From the NCBI RefSeq assembly GCF_000471905.2, contig NW_006499583.1, positions 829,393-893,392 on the forward strand: a stretch of 64,000 bases of DNA. The letters run 5' to 3'. Made by a program: the position numbers and the translations under genes. Positions 23,719-37,190 of the stretch are shown here, in pieces. A model generated the notes under the pieces. That model searched no databases. It saw only the letters and a list, made by a program, of their open reading frames with translations, and had not been told where the DNA came from. The DNA comes from Amborella trichopoda. Taxonomy: Eukaryota > Streptophyta > Magnoliopsida > Amborellales > Amborellaceae. How positions within the stretch are numbered: the first letter of the stretch is position 1; every line of letters begins with the position of its first letter.

Positions 23719-26700
23719 TGTTTGAGGTCCTTTTCCATCACTTGTATCTCTGTTGCAAATAAAGAGAGAACAATTTGCAACCTAGATCCACAGGTACTAA
23801 AATGCTTGTGGACTGCGGAAGCCGTAGGTCAATAATCCCTGATCTGAAAGTGAAATGTCCGACAATCTTAGAATGGCTCAAGAAGGTTCAAGATTGTGCA
23901 TAAGAGTCTCCTAAGAACGTCTGACAAGTTTCGTCCCAAGTCGATGTGTTTTATGTGGTGTATACGTCAAAACAGTTTCACGAAATTCGGCCTCTTTCAT
24001 GATGAAAATGGACTCTGAACTACAGAACTATTATCAGAGCATCAAATGGTCTTCAAACCATCTCCATTGGATTCAAAACATTCAAAAACCCTGGGTTACC
24101 AATTTTCAATGCATTCCGACGCTTTCGAAGAAAGTTATAGCCACATTACCCAAAATAGGTAGGTCGTGCACTATTATGGTGCACCCTCGGTGAACCAGTT
24201 TCCATTAGTGGAAACTGTGCATCACAATTCCGGGTGCAAAATTTTCGTTGCCATATCTCCTTCATCTTAGGTTGGATCGAGCCAAATTTTGCAAGCATGT
24301 TCGTCTCGTTGACCCGATCGATTTGATATATGGCACGCATGATAACATGCCCCAAACCGAGAGCAATCGAAGAGAGAAGTTTGTCAGAAAACTTTCAAAA
24401 TTAGCATAAATTTCCAGCAACACGTCTTCTCGATCAAACGCCCACATCACAGCGCTCGCGCATAGGATCGACCACAAACAAGACCCATTACAAGCCCTAG
24501 ATTAGAAGCTTCATCGGAGCCCAACCTCGCGTGTGATGGATGGTCAGATTCGATGTATGATGAGTCCAAAGTTGCTGCAATTTTGGCCACCGAAATCCAA
24601 ACTCCAGCCAAAGTTTCTAAATTCGAAAAATGGTCGTCCGGGCACCAAATCAAGTCGTTCTTTTTGCAAAACGATCGTGGAAACATGTTCGATACGCTAC
24701 AATGAATACATTGATGAAAAACACTGAGAAATGGGTTGAATATTAAATCTAAGATTGCCCGTTTCCCATGTTTTTGCCACGTCATGATCATGGCTTGTGG
24801 GTCCGATCCATGGTTCGAAAAGGGTATCAAAATGATCGTCTTACTGAGCCGATCGAGAAAAGAATAATTTTTTGAATAATTTTTTGATAGGATGAAGATC
24901 AAAAGGACGCCGAACGGATTTCAAAAGATCATGAAGATTGAATGGCCATTGCAAGGACCTGTTTGGAATTTCGCAGATTATTGGTGCAGGGGAAAATCGT
25001 CATTTTGCTCATATTTTCTTAATTTTCTTTAATTGTTAATTTTTATCAATTAGGTTAAGTTTTAGTCATCCACCCATGTCTGGGCCCCACTTCTATATAA
25101 GAAGTATCATCTACATGTAAAAGAACCCTCTTTTGATCAATAAAAAGATCCCTTTTGCTTGAAGTTTTGGGTCACATCTTGGAGAGAGAGAGAGGAGAGA
25201 GAAAACTTTGATGGGTACCCTTAGGTAACTTTCTCTTTCCTCCTTTCTTTCTCTCTCTTCTTCCTCTCTCTTTTCTCTCTCTTTTTCTCTCTCTTTTCTT
25301 TCTCTCTCTTCTTTCTCTCTCATCTTTATGTCTCTTCTTTCCCTCTCTTATTTCTCTCTCTTCTTCCTCTCTCTTCTTTCTTTCTTCTATCGTGAACGAT
25401 AGTGAATATCGTCGAGCATGACTTTCTCTCTCTTCTTATTGTTCTTCTTTCCTTTCTCTCTTTGTTTCCTTCTTCTCTTTCTTCTTCTTTCCTGTCTCTC
25501 TCTTCTTCTTTCCTTTATCTTTCTTCTTCTTTCCTTTCTTTATCTTCTTTTTTCCTTTCTCTCTTCTCTTCTTCCCTTTCTCTCTTTTTCTTCCCTTTCT
25601 CTCTCTTCTTCTTTCCTTTCTCTTTCCTCTTCTTCTCTTTCTCTCTCTTCTTCTTTCCTTTCTCTCTCTTCTCCTTTCTTCTTCTGTCGTGCACAACAAT
25701 GAATACTGTCGAGCATGACTTTCTCTCTCTTTTCTCTCAGTCTCGCACGACAGTGAGCACTATTAGGAGCGACCTTCCCTCTCTTCTCTTTTCTCCTTGT
25801 CTTACACGACAGTGAACACTGTCGAGCATGACCTTATCTCTCTTCTCTTTTCTCTCTGTCTTGCATGACAATGAACACTACCAAGCACGACCTTCTCTCT
25901 CTCTTCTCTTTCCTCTCTATCTTGCACGTCAGTGAATTCTACCAAGCATGACCCTCTCTTCTTCTCTCTCCTTTCTGTCTCACACGACAATGAATGTTGC
26001 CGAGCACGGCTCTCTCCTTTCCATCTTCTTTTTGTCTTGCAAGATAGTGAATGCCATCGAGTGTGACCCTCTCTTTCTTCTCCCTTCTTTATGACGTGCA
26101 TGGTAGAGAACGCTGCCGAGCGGGGCCTTTTTTTCTTCCTTCTTTCTATCCTATGCGGCAGCACACATAATCATGCATGATCTTTCTCTCTCTTTCTTTT
26201 CTATCTTGCACGGCAGTGCATGTTGCTGAGCACAATTTCTCCAGCCCCCCCTTTCTTTTCCTTGCTTGTTTGATTAGAGGGTAGGCTGAGCCTTGTGCAA
26301 CTGTGTTAGTTTCGACACCAAGCAGCCTAGCTGTCATGCCGGTCTAGTTACCGTGCCCATCTAACTACCGTGTCAGATCAGCCGTTGCGCCAGGCCAACC
26401 ACCGTGGTATGCTTATCATCAAGCAGCCTAGCCATCGTGCCGATATAGTTACTGTGCTCATTTATCTACTGCGCCAAACTAACCGTCGTGCCGGTCTTGC
26501 CATTGTGCCAGTCTAGCTGCCTGATCAAACTTCTTTCCTCCTTTTCACCTTCTCTCATCTGCTTTCTTTTTTCTCTATTAAAAGTAAACACTTTTTCCTT
26601 CATCTCAGAAGAGCTGGATGACAAGCAGACCAGCCCTCAAGTCATTCTTTCGTCCTTCTTTTCTATCTCACTCTGTTCTTGCTTTTTTGTAAAATATGTA

Positions 26701-27160
26701 CTAAGGGTCCTTTGCCAATGAGACGTAGGAAGGCTTTCGAATTTCCACGAACTCGAACATGTCATTTCAGTTTTCCTTTGAGTATATACGCATGTGTGCG
26801 CTCACCTTATGACAAGGTGGCGTCTTCAGACCCACTTGTCTTGTATTCTAATGTGTGTGTGTGACTATAGGAAAAGAATAAATAGGCTAAAGGAGGCGAT
26901 TTCAAACTAGTCATAAGTCCGGGGGGCATTTCAACGTGATCTAAGAAGGCGCCCACGTGAATTAGCCCGAGTGCGTCGCGGACCCAGGTGAGGTAAGTCC
27001 CACCTCACACCTTAATTCTTCTCTCACCAGTTGGCAATTCTACCTGTGACTTTCTAACATGGTTCACGAGAGAGCAGTTTTAGGTATCGGGTCCATCTCG
27101 AACCCGGAGCCAAGCCACTAGGTCATCCCGACCTTAGGGCGAGATCGAGGCGTCTTACTA
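23719..27160 (+). repeat. Solo LTR B
   Basis: A 3,442-bp LTR starting TGTTTGAGGTCC and ending 'gcgtcttacta'. It has the A/C layout: 'TGATATATGGCAC' at 24324-24336, TATA at 25094, C/T-rich tract at 25225-25680, 'acgacagtgaacactgtcgagcatgacctt'-type repeats at 25680-26230, and 'ccgtgccggtctag' repeats at 26310-26520. It is flanked by AAGTC on both sides and gag similarity continues beyond it. No internal element sequence is attached, so it is a solo LTR left by LTR-LTR recombination. Confidence 0.88.
25094..25101 (+). promoter_or_regulatory. TATA box of solo LTR B
   Basis: TATATAAG in 'cacttctatataagaagtat'. Confidence 0.75.
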
Positions 27161-28640
27161 AAGTCCAGGCTATTGAACTTCTCACATTGATCTAAGGCTC
27201 AGATGAGCCGGTGAATCAATTTATTGCATGATGGAGAGATCTAGATGAGCACCAAGCTACCCCCATGCCTTAAATTGATGCGGTCCAAACATGTGTGTGC
27301 AACATGCGACCGGAGATCTCCCTGCATGTTGAGGCTTCAAACCCAACTTCTATATCGAATCTGGTCTCCAAAGCAATCCGCATAGAAAGCCTTTTCAAGC
27401 ATCACGGCGAGCCCTAGATGCAGTCATCAAACGGGGAAATAGTCGAAACCCTAGTAATGTTCGTCCCAATTCTCGGGGCAGTCAACAGAAAGGAATGATT
27501 AGTGCCATTATCACTGTATCAGATCCCAAGAAGCCCTCTCCTCAAGCTCTAAATTTCTCTACAGGGTGAACTCTTCAAGTACTCAAGGGACACCTCAGGC
27601 AAGCCAACAAAAACCCCAGTACTATAATTAGGTGCCTCCACCTCCAAACCTATATAAAGAGGACTATTTGGCAGAGAAGAGAAAGAAAGTCTACAGCTTC
27701 GATAAGGAGCGGGTCCCGACCTTACTCCGGATATTGATAGAGCAACAGACAATCCCCTTGCTTGAGATGAAAAGCCAGAAGATGCTGATTTTGTTAGCCA
27801 CAAGAATTATTGAGCCTATCGTAGAATGTTGAGGCACCCTATCTGGGATTGCTTCACTCTCAGAGATCAAATTTAATTCAAAAGAAACAAATACAGCTCG
27901 ATAGCCTCAAGAAGGCATTCGGGACAACTGAAGCACTCCACGTGGTGACATTACAAGAAGACGATAAGCAAGAATGTCATCTTGATGAACTACCACTAGA
28001 CCTTCTTTAGGTCATTTTTTGCATGATGCTTCAAGTAGGGGTCATTGCACCAAAGCCATCGAGACAGCCCAACAACCTCGCTTGAGGAACCCATAACCTC
28101 TGGTGCCTGTATCATCAGATACGAGATCATGACTTAGAGGGGTGCTTCGCCTTCCAAGGCATAATCATAAAGAAATTTGAAGAACGACACATCACTGACA
28201 CTATCCTAGGGGATGACGTTTGAACCACCAGACTGCCAACACAAGAGGTCACTCTGACACAAACCTCCTATGAGAATGCACCGCACAAGCCTTCTGATTC
28301 TGATGAATCCTCAATTTCGCAACCATGGAAAGTCTATCGAGGACTAAGCCGAATAAAGTCCATGAGAAGGGAAGTGGTTCACCAAGCAAAGCCAGCTCCC
28401 AAGCTACGCGAACCTGGCCATCTTGTGCCCTTTCGCAAAAATGAAAAAAGGAGACGAGCACCAAGGGCCGCTTGCCGAAAGAGAAAAATCCCCCAACCAG
28501 AGACTGAGGTTGAATTCCTCCAGCCCCTTCCTCCGTTGCCGACCCTGTGGGATTTCTTCCCCAAGTCAGTCACTTTCACTGACCAAGACCCGCAGTCCGG
28601 TCAAGAAGGCATTCTTGAGCCTTCGTCTAATTAGATTCTC
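27161..28640 (+). pseudogene. gag C-terminal part and zinc-knuckle-like region of element 2
   Basis: Begins with the right AAGTC copy. Capsid-type similarity follows ('SDEPVNQFIA', 'WRDLDEHQATPMP', 'CNMRPEISLHVEASN'). Two zinc-knuckle-like segments follow: near 27795-27880 ('AYRRMLRHPIWDCFTLRDQI') and near 28100-28180 ('CLYHQIRDHDLEGCFAF'). A basic stretch (28400-28500) leads to 'LPPLPTLWDFFPKSVTF', which is also present in element 4 ('IPTLYDFIPRKVLF'). Broken. Confidence 0.75.
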
Positions 28641-29598
28641 AACACGTCCGATAAGGGTGATGACATAAAAGCACCCTCCAATGGTCTAAGCAGGGTGAAG
28701 ACCTAAAATATTCCCTGCACATGTCCAATTTCGGTGATGACACTAAAAGGTACTTAGATTGGTCCAATATGAGTGATGACATTAAAAGCTCCCCCCATCT
28801 TCTATCCCCAACTCTTCTAAACCTACTTCTTCTTTTGCTAACATGTCATCTACAAGTTCAACTCGCGAATGCCCAAAATTTGAAGCTCTTGACAAAGAGC
28901 GGAAAAGTTGCAACATTAGCAGACAGCATCGAAAACAACTGAAGAAGACGGTGGCACAAGCAGTTGGGTTCTTGACAGTAGCTGACGCCTTAGCATCTAG
29001 AGCTAACAAGAAGCCTTCTCCCACTACTGAGGAGCTCATCGAGTGACACAAGAATCCCAAGGCCAAGAAACCCCAATGGCCTCCTAAGCCCGACTTCAAA
29101 TAAAGACTAAGAGAGTCAAAAGGGCAGAGCTTCCATTCTCATGAAGCATGCCACATAGTGCAGATCTCTGAAGCAGTGGCCAATACTGACCAAATCAGTC
29201 TAAGGTCCAAGAGAAGATTACAGCCACTCATGTAGAAACCAAGACTCTTGAAGTACCTAGGTCCGCCACTCATCCCACACCCTAACACATTGACCAATCC
29301 ACCACTCCTTAGGTACCCGGGACCACCATTGGTTCCATACACCCAACCATCTCCAAACCCTCAACCTCCATTAACCTCCACTCCGTCAACACATACTCCT
29401 ATCACCCAATCTAACCAATCCACACTGGGCTCGGCTGCAAGACCTGGCTAGTCGGCACCAAATCTGGTGGCGTGACCTTTACCTACCCAATCCTCACAAC
29501 CTCTCAAATCAATACCGGTTGGACAGCAAAGTCAACAGGTACCCCAAAACAAGCCTCCACGTAAGCCTACCTCACAACCTTCCATATTACCTAAACCT
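28641..29598 (+). pseudogene. gag-protease spacer of element 2 with 13-residue repeats
   Basis: Contains repeated 'SNxGDDxK'-type units spaced 13 residues apart (28640-28800), then a Lys-rich part ('NKKPSPTTEELIE', 'PKAKKPQWP') and a Pro/Thr-rich stretch (29230-29590). The same three parts occur in element 4 on the minus strand. Function unknown. Fossil coding DNA. Confidence 0.6.
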
Positions 29599-30127
29599 GT
29601 GCCAGGTCCTGGAGTTCAAGAGATCGACGATGACAAGGTCAAATATGACGTGGTTGGACACCTGAGAAAGCTCCTTGCCCTTCACAGTGTCTATGTTGCC
29701 CTTATGCTCTCAAGAGACTACCGTATGGCCCTTGTCCATGCTCTCTCCAGCCCAGAGGTATATGAAACTGAAGTAGAACCCATCAAAGTGGACCCTGCTA
29801 TCCTAAACAACTGTCTGACAGTCACCTTCTCTGATGATTACGTTCAATTGGGCGAAAAGTTGCACAACTGGTTGCTCTTTGTAACCGGCGAGTTGCATGC
29901 GTGTCCCATCAGCCGAATTGTGCTAGACAGAGATCAGCAGTCAATCTTATCCCAAGAAGGATTTTCACCCGTCTAGGGCTGGGATCTGATGACCTCACAC
30001 TGACGAACATCACAATTCAAGGGTCCAGTCAAGAGAGAAACCAGCTGATGTTGTTCGCCTACGTCTCAAGATCAATGAATTAAATGATCACGCCCAGTTC
30101 CATGTAATCGACATCAATACTTCGTAC
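29599..30127 (+). pseudogene. Protease region, left part, of element 2
   Basis: Shows 'VKYDVVGHLRKLLALHSVYV', 'FVTGELHACPISRIVLDR' and 'SAVNLIPRRIFTRLGLG', the lead-in and active-site neighbourhood of the Tat aspartic protease. Element 4 has the matching 'GASTVNLIPKRIL'. The domain is cut at 30127 by the hAT insertion and continues at 41656. Confidence 0.8.
30120..30127. repeat. 8-bp target-site duplication of the hAT element, left copy
   Basis: CTTCGTAC. The right copy is CCTCGTAC (41648-41655), one mismatch. Confidence 0.85.
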
Positions 30128-32205
30128 CAGTGTTCGCAAAACCGGCCGGTTAGAACCGGAACAGGCCGGTTATATCGCTATTGGTGGGGTGGCGATTCCA
30201 GTTAGGGCCGGTTTTGCAGTACACATGGTAAGTCGGAACTCTCCAAAAAAAATCGAGAAAAAAACCGATCGGTTCAATGTCAAACCGACGATTTTTCTTC
30301 AAAACCGACCGATTTTCCTAACCGGTCCGGTTTACTGTTGTTTTCGTGCGTTATAACGCATAAAATAATGGCTGTTATTTGACACAGGTCCGTTATTTTC
30401 ATAGATCAAGATTTTGCAGCTTTTTTTTCTTCCATTTTGTAGTTTTTTTTTGTTTTTTCAGTCAAATATTGATGTTAAACACTGTAAAGTTTCTATAGAT
30501 TATCTATTATTGAATCAAAAGTCGAAAAGCAAAGAGTTCTTGGTGGATTGAAATGGGGATTTTTGAAAATTAAAAATTTCCGCCATTCTATCAAATGCAG
30601 CTTTAATACCTCATAGATTTTCATAAAAAAAGGAGGGCTTTGATTGATTGTTGAAGGATTCAATGTTTACATATTTCAATTTTTCCAAAACGATGAAGAT
30701 TTGGGGTCTTTTTGGGCCCAAAGTACTGCTGCTCGAAGAACTGTTTTATCCAAACAAATTGATTTCTGATCAATCAATTGATCGATTTTTATTGAATTAA
30801 TCACTAAAGTTTGATCATAAAGTCCTTATCTCTCAAATGAACTAGTTATTTTGATTTACTGTTGACTAAATTTTTTTATATCGATTTTTTTTTGCTGCGT
30901 TTTTTCCTGAAATTTTTGTGAAGTAAAAAATTCGCAATTTTTTGAATAAAGATCTCAATAGTGAATAAGTTTTCATGTAATTTGGAGCATTTGAATCTTA
31001 ATTGAAGTATATATCATATCCCCATATCTATTTGTTCAAAAAATGAAAGATATGGGGTTGATTTCGACTCTAAAGGTTATATATTCTATGGCTCGATTTT
31101 AGGGTTCTTAAAACAAACTTTTTTTTTTAATAAAATTACTTTTTTTTTTATAAAAATATGAAATTTATGAATGAATATGAGAAAAAAATGATATATTCTT
31201 TTTTTTCTAAATTTATATATTTTTGGTGAGCTTGTTGGATTGTTTTTAATGTTATATTGTTTTTTACAAACATATGTTTATTTTGTGATGAATATGAGGA
31301 AAAAATTAGTTTCTTTTTAATGTTATACATGTTTTGTGAGCTTGTTGGATTGTTTTTAACGTTTTATATTTTTTTTTATAAAAATATTGTGCTGATTATG
31401 AGAAAAAATTTATTTCTTTTTAAGGTTATTTTTGGTGTATGTTACTGATGTCTGTGTTCTCAACTTCTTGTTTAGTTGTGAAATTTTCTTCTAATTTTTT
31501 TTTTATTTGTTACAAGCTATCTATCATTTGTTGCAACTTCACACTCCTTAAATCTGTTTATTAGCCTCTATGAAGAAAGAAGCAGAAAATAAAAAGTGTT
31601 TTACTCGTCTCTCATGTTTTCACATGCTGAAATGGATAAAAACTTAACCTATTTTTTTTTTAAACAAAATGTGCATCTTAATTCTACATTTTAAAGTTGC
31701 CATCTTATATAATTTTATTTTTTCATGTTAAAACCCAACTCAAAAGGTTACTGAGTAAATGAGGTTTGGCCATTTCAAGATTGATTTGGTCTTTTCAAAA
31801 TCGATTTGGCCATTTGAAAATTGACTTGGCCATATATTTTTAAAATATGTGATTTGGCCATTTGAAGAAGCACTTAATACCTTGACCCACACCCTGCATT
31901 TGATTACCAAGTTACTAAGTAAATGAGGAGCTCTCTCTTCCTACCTTGACTCACAACCTTTCGAAATGCTGGGAACATCATGCTACAAAAAAATACGCTC
32001 TCAAACCCAATTCTAAACCATATTAAAGGGTCTTTCAACATTAAAACCACATTTTTCAACATCAACATTAAAACAATATAGAAGCATATATTGTTGCATC
32101 ATCCATTGTTAGTTGGACTTTGTAACTTCATCCATTAAATTTATGTGAAATTATAAATTGTCTTGCATATTTTCATAATATTCAAATATTAAATTATATA
32201 AAAAG
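30128..32205. mobile_element. Left arm of the hAT element
   Basis: 30128-30340 holds the terminal repeat and dense 'accgg' motifs. From 30340 the arm is AT-rich with long T runs, and a diverged duplicated block ('ggtgagcttgttggattgtttttaa' at about 31225 and 31335). No coding signal. Confidence 0.75.
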
Positions 32206-34866
32206 TGTTGGATATATGGCCTATCAAGGCCTAAATTCCAGTAGTATCTCATTCAGTAGGAGCGATTGAGAGATTGAAATCCTGACATCTTGTGAAATGG
32301 AGCCCAGATTCTTTTACCCCGAGTACACATGAGGCATCGAGAGTTCACGTGTTGAGAAAGCAATTTCTCAAGGAGGTGTGAGGGTCACCTCTTAGTCAAG
32401 ATTTTATAGGTTAGCCTCATGTTTAGCTGCAATCGACCGCGGCTTGGAGAATCCAAATGAGAAAAATAGAACTCAAGTACTTAATGAATATTCACTCTAT
32501 ATATAATGGTCAAGATTTATGGGACATAAGTCTGTATCCTGACATGAGACCATTACTCATTTCGTATGGGAAACCACTCTTCCAAATGCATTATTCGAGT
32601 TTTGAAGAGCCACTGCACATGTGCTTTGAGAGGAACCCTGTAATTGAGTTGGATCATGTTCCACAGGGGTATACCTGTAATCCATTGAGAGCCGAATGAT
32701 TAGAAGTTCTGGCTCAGTGACTTTGATATGGCCAATTATGTATCCCTGCTTTAGACTGTGGAACATAGATCGATTGAGTTGATCTGAGAGTCAGCGGAAC
32801 ATCATTCAGGACTGGCCCAATGGAGTACTCCGATACCTATAGTTATTAGCCTGAGATCTCACCATACCTTTTATCCGATTTTATAATAATGATAAAAACC
32901 TAATAATTACTCAAAAATACTTTAAATATTTATTGTGAATTTTAAATAATTTTTTAAAATTTTATTTGCTAAAAAAATAAGGGTTTTCATATTGTTTGAC
33001 TCAAATTCCATTTTAATCCTGACCTGGTAGTTCGATGTGGCGTCTGAGTGGCCATAGGGCTGCCACATGGCACCCCACACCTCACTCTAGGATCACCGCC
33101 CAGCTGGGCACTGATCCTTAGGTGGGGGACTAGATTGGCATTTGGTTGCTTGTTTTATTACGGGTTGTGTTATGGCGTCTTGTTATATGTTGTTATATAA
33201 TTTTATAAATTAAGGCCCCTTTTTAACACGTCTTAATTAACTCACACATGGGTCATGCGTGGCATGTGTGAAGTTTAATTAATTAATTTATTTGATATTA
33301 AAGTGAAAATGCATTTTCATATTTGAGTGAAAATATATCTTCACACACATGTGTGAATGGGACATTATCTTTAAATTGATTGGTTTGAAATTTTAGATCT
33401 AAAAAGCGATTGGCTTTGATAAAGAAGAATATCTCCACATGTGTGAGCTTTACCAATTGCTTCTTTTCCCTTTAGCCTTTGTGGTTGTCTACTATAATAC
33501 ATTATTAAAAAAAAGCTAAGGGTATTTTTGCAAGGCCATATTGGATACAATTGGAACAAAAACATGAGCCAAGGACGAAATGGTAAAGTGACATAACTTT
33601 GGGTTAGGGTGAGTGATAATGGTGTGAAATCTCGTCCCTTCATCCTAGTAGTTGGATGGGGATGGGTGGCTAAGTACATTAGGCTCTCATGTGCCTTAGG
33701 ATTAGTGTATTAAGGGTGTTGATTGGATCCAAAGTTACACCCATGTTATAAAAGTACATCATGAGATCTCAAACCCTAACAATCTCAACTCTTGAACCAT
33801 TTTGGAAATTATTGCTCTCCTCTTTTTTTAACATTTTGTGAGAGAAAATTGAAGAGAGAGAGCTTTTAGAGTTCCATTAATGATGAACTTGATGGTGGTC
33901 CTCCTTTCTTATGCTTAAGTCCATAGTGTGCATTTATCAACGTAAACTCTATTGAATTTCTTTTATTATAAGATCATATCCTTGGATTCGATATTTGCTG
34001 GATTTTTGAATTTATAAAATTTTCATTGATCTTAGAATCTTCATTTGATCATCTTTTTCATCATGCTTATTCATAGTATGATCCTTCATGAGTTATGGCG
34101 TATATGCATGAGAATCCATGATCATGCACAGTATCCATTAATTACTTTGCTTCAAACCCATCAAATAATTTAGTCTCAAAGTGTTACTCCATTTTCAAAA
34201 CTTTTTCATCACGTTTTTACATATGGGTCACAATCTTTCTATACAAGATTGTTTTGGTGGTCCGAGGGACCACCATGTGTAGTTTGGTCATAACTCTCTT
34301 GTTCTTTATCCGATTCGATTCAAACCATTTGCATTCTGTTTTGGATGATATTGTTAGTGTACTGAGATATTAAGAAGTGATTTTAAGGTGTGTAATTTCT
34401 TCCCATTTGGATTAGACACTCTTGTGAGATTGAACCACTTTTGTACAATTCGAAAGGACAAAATTAAGTCCTTATAGAGCTCGATTGCATGGCCCCGGCA
34501 CAAGGGGTTCGAAACATGGCTTACCTATTTTAATTTGGCATTCTAATTTCCTGTTTAGTTGATTTTAATCTTTAGAATTTTTTTAGATTAGTTGCATGAT
34601 GTATTTAAGCTTTGGGACATAGTTTATGTAATTTGTGCAATGAAAGTGTAATTCATAAGCTAGACTTGCTTTATATGTAAGTGCCCCATAAGGGGTTGGT
34701 ATTTGAGTTTATTTATAATGGTTGTGCAAGGCTAGAAATTGTTGTAAGTTTTATGTGAAAGGGTTGTAACTTGTTCACTTAGCTTCGTTTTTAACCAGTG
34801 GCTTGTTGAACGTGTTAATTTTGTCTTGTTTTTCGGCTTGGAAATTTGCTCTAGTCTTTGTATCCA
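32206..34866 (+). repeat. 5' LTR of the copia element
   Basis: Ends 'gtctttgtatcca', 8 nt before the PBS. The right 1.8 kb matches 39615-41416. The left 870 bp (32206-33074), starting TGTTGGATATATGGCC, has no counterpart on the 3' side, where the sequence near the gap is different. Confidence 0.7.
33747..33754 (+). promoter_or_regulatory. TATA box of the copia 5' LTR
   Basis: TATAAAAG in 'cccatgttataaaagtacatc'. The same site is at 40300-40307 in the 3' LTR. Confidence 0.75.
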
Positions 34867-34874
34867 CTTTCAAT

Positions 34875-34886
34875 TGGTATCAGAGC
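34875..34886 (+). other. Primer binding site of the copia element
   Basis: TGGTATCAGAGC, the standard initiator-Met tRNA complement of plant Ty1/copia elements. Confidence 0.92.
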
Positions 34887-34949
34887 TAGGCTTATTTTCA
34901 GCCTCTTTTAGGGTATTTAGAAGGATTATAGAGTGCCAAACAAGAACCC

Positions 34950-36110
34950 ATGGCAGCCCATTCAATACTCACCGAGTTGCTTAAGAAGGAGAGGTTTCAA
35001 TGGAACCAACTTCTCCGAATGGAGAAGGAAAATTGGTTGTGTTTCATGAAGATGGTCTACTGCCATTATTGACTTCTAGACCACCTAATCCGCCCTCAGT
35101 CAATGCTCCTCAAGTTGTTAAGGATGCATATGAGACATGTCATAACAAAAACCAAAGTACCAGAAATATTATTTTTGCAACCAAGAGTGATTCTTTTGTT
35201 AAGGAGTATGAGAACTCCATATGTGTCAAAGATATTATGGAGAGCATGAAAAAAAATACGACACACTGAATGAAGCTCAAAGGATCATTAGAATGACGAA
35301 TCTCATGTGTTGCAAAATGGATGATCGCACCAAAGTGGGTGATCATCTAAGAGAGTTCAAGAGTTGTATAAAAGAGTGTGAGAGAGCCTATCACTCATAT
35401 GATGAGGTGACACAAAATGCGATGTTTGTGCTTTCAATCTCTCCCTCATGGGAGACCTTTGTGGCCAATTTGATGGCCAAAGATGGGCCTACAATAATGG
35501 AGGAGATTGCATTTTTCATAGAAGGGGAAGAGCAAAGAAGGATGGCAATGGATGGACCATCTTCCATGGTCCATATGGTAAAATATCACCAACCCTCATC
35601 TTCTTTTGCTCCCTTACTTATTATTCCTATCTCTTCTTCTCTTCCTAACTCTTCTATGGTGAATACATGTAATGTGGGAGTGAGTGGGAGTGATAAAGAT
35701 AAGAACAAAAAAGAAAGGGAAAAGAAAAATGGAAAGGGAAGGGGAAGCAAAAGGGAAAATCCTACTCCCCTTATCCATTTAGCCCTTACCCTCCTAAAAT
35801 ACATGCCTACCCACCAAACCATGCGAGCCCCATGCCTTTTAGGCCTAAACCACCACCCACACCCATGATGCTAGGTGGGAGGTCAGTTTGGCCCTCAAGC
35901 CAAGATTATACGAAGGTGCAATGCTTTAGATGCAAGAAATATGGGCATACCCAAAAGTTTTGTAGGTATCATCCTTCTCCAAAAACCCTCATTTTGCTCC
36001 TAAGCCAAATACCGGTAAGCCTCAAGCTAATACCGATGAAAGACCAAGGAAAGAGAGAGTTTGCGTGGTCCATGAGACTTTGATTGCCAATGAGGAGGTG
36101 GATGTGTGGG
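34950..36110 (+). pseudogene. gag region of the copia element
   Basis: Starts near 'MAAHSILTELLKKERF', 64 nt after the PBS. The central part (about 35260-35550) has the UBN2-like gag pattern ('MTNLMCCKMDDRTKVGDHL', 'MFVLSISPSWETF', 'IMEEIAFFIEGEEQRR'). A basic Lys-rich linker follows, then a zinc knuckle 'CFRCKKYGHTQKFC' (about 35910-35960). It forms the particle in intact relatives. Broken. Confidence 0.82.
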
Positions 36111-36648
36111 TTCTTGACTGTGGGCTACTATCCATGTGACAAATTGTTTGAAGGGCTTTAGAAGATTTTATGATGTCAAACCCGGTACCCATAATAGGAA
36201 ATTAAATGGAATGGGTCTCAGAAAAAGGGGACTATTTGTTAGAGCTCACTAATTGCGAGACTCTCATACTTAAGGACACCCTCTATGCACCGGGATGAGG
36301 AAGAATCTCATCTCGGTTTCCAAGATAAGTAAAGCCGAGTTTGTGCTCTTGTTCAAGGAGGAAAAGGTCTATGTGTGTGATAGCTCTATTAATGGAGACC
36401 TTATTTTTGTAGCCCACTTTTTTCAAGGGCTTTATGAAATCAAAATGAAAAGGAGTTTGCTTACATGGGTGATGATTTACAAAAATTTACTTTATGGCAT
36501 TTAAGGTTAGGTCACATTAATCTATCGAGAATGCATATTATGATGAAAGAAGGATTGCTTGATAAAATGAATATCGATTCTCATAATAGATGCGAGGCTG
36601 GCCTTAAAGGAAAGATGTTAAGAAGTCCCACCAAAAGGTTGAACTAAT
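36111..36648 (+). pseudogene. Protease remnant and pre-integrase zinc region of the copia element
   Basis: 'DTLYAPG' and 'RKNLISVSKI' mark the end of the protease part. 'LWHLRLGHINLSRMHIMMKE' is the HHCC-type pre-integrase segment. Broken. Confidence 0.8.
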
Positions 36649-37190
36649 CCACTCCAATATGTGTGGACCTATGAGTGTGCCTACCATGAGGCACATGAAG
36701 TACTTCATAACATTCATTGATGACCATTCCCGTTTTGGTCACACCTATCTCATGAGAAGCAAAAGTGAGGCCATAACCAAATTCCAACAATATAAAGTGG
36801 AAGTTGAAAACCAACTAGGTCGAACCATCAAAAACCTTAGATCAGATAGGGGTGGGGAATACACCTCCCAAGCCTTCCAAGATCTTTGTGTCCAATATGG
36901 GATTGTCCACCAAACCACTACGCCTTACTCACCCGAACAAAATGGGGTTGCCGAGAGAAAGAATAGGACCCTAGTTGAGATGGTACGAAGTATGATGAGT
37001 ACTGCTAATCTTGGATTAGTGTTTTGGAGGAAGGCAATTCTAACCACCACATATGCCCTTAATTGGACTCCCACCAAAGCAATTCAATCAACTCCTTACC
37101 AACTCTTCATGGGCCGACCTCCCTCAATAAAGCACCTCAAGGTTTGGGGATGTTCAGCCCATGTTCTCATACCATCCTAAAATAGGTCCA
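36649..37190 (+). pseudogene. Integrase core of the copia element
   Basis: The longest well-kept copia frame. The DDE triad context is visible: 'FITFIDDHSRFGHTYLM', 'NLRSDRGGEYTS' and 'TTPYSPEQNGVAERKNRTL', followed by 'WGCSAHVLIPS'. Fossil copy. Confidence 0.9.

Noticed and set aside
25402-25815. Ser/Leu/Phe-rich ORFs (also 20230-20739, 52271-52684, 53224-53658, 57570-57953)
   Set aside because: Low-complexity C/T tracts in LTRs; the opposite strand gives Arg/Glu/Lys-rich frames.
32201-32205. AAAAG/AAGTT as copia target duplication
   Set aside because: Only a partial match; the LTR left limit is uncertain, so I do not claim a duplication.
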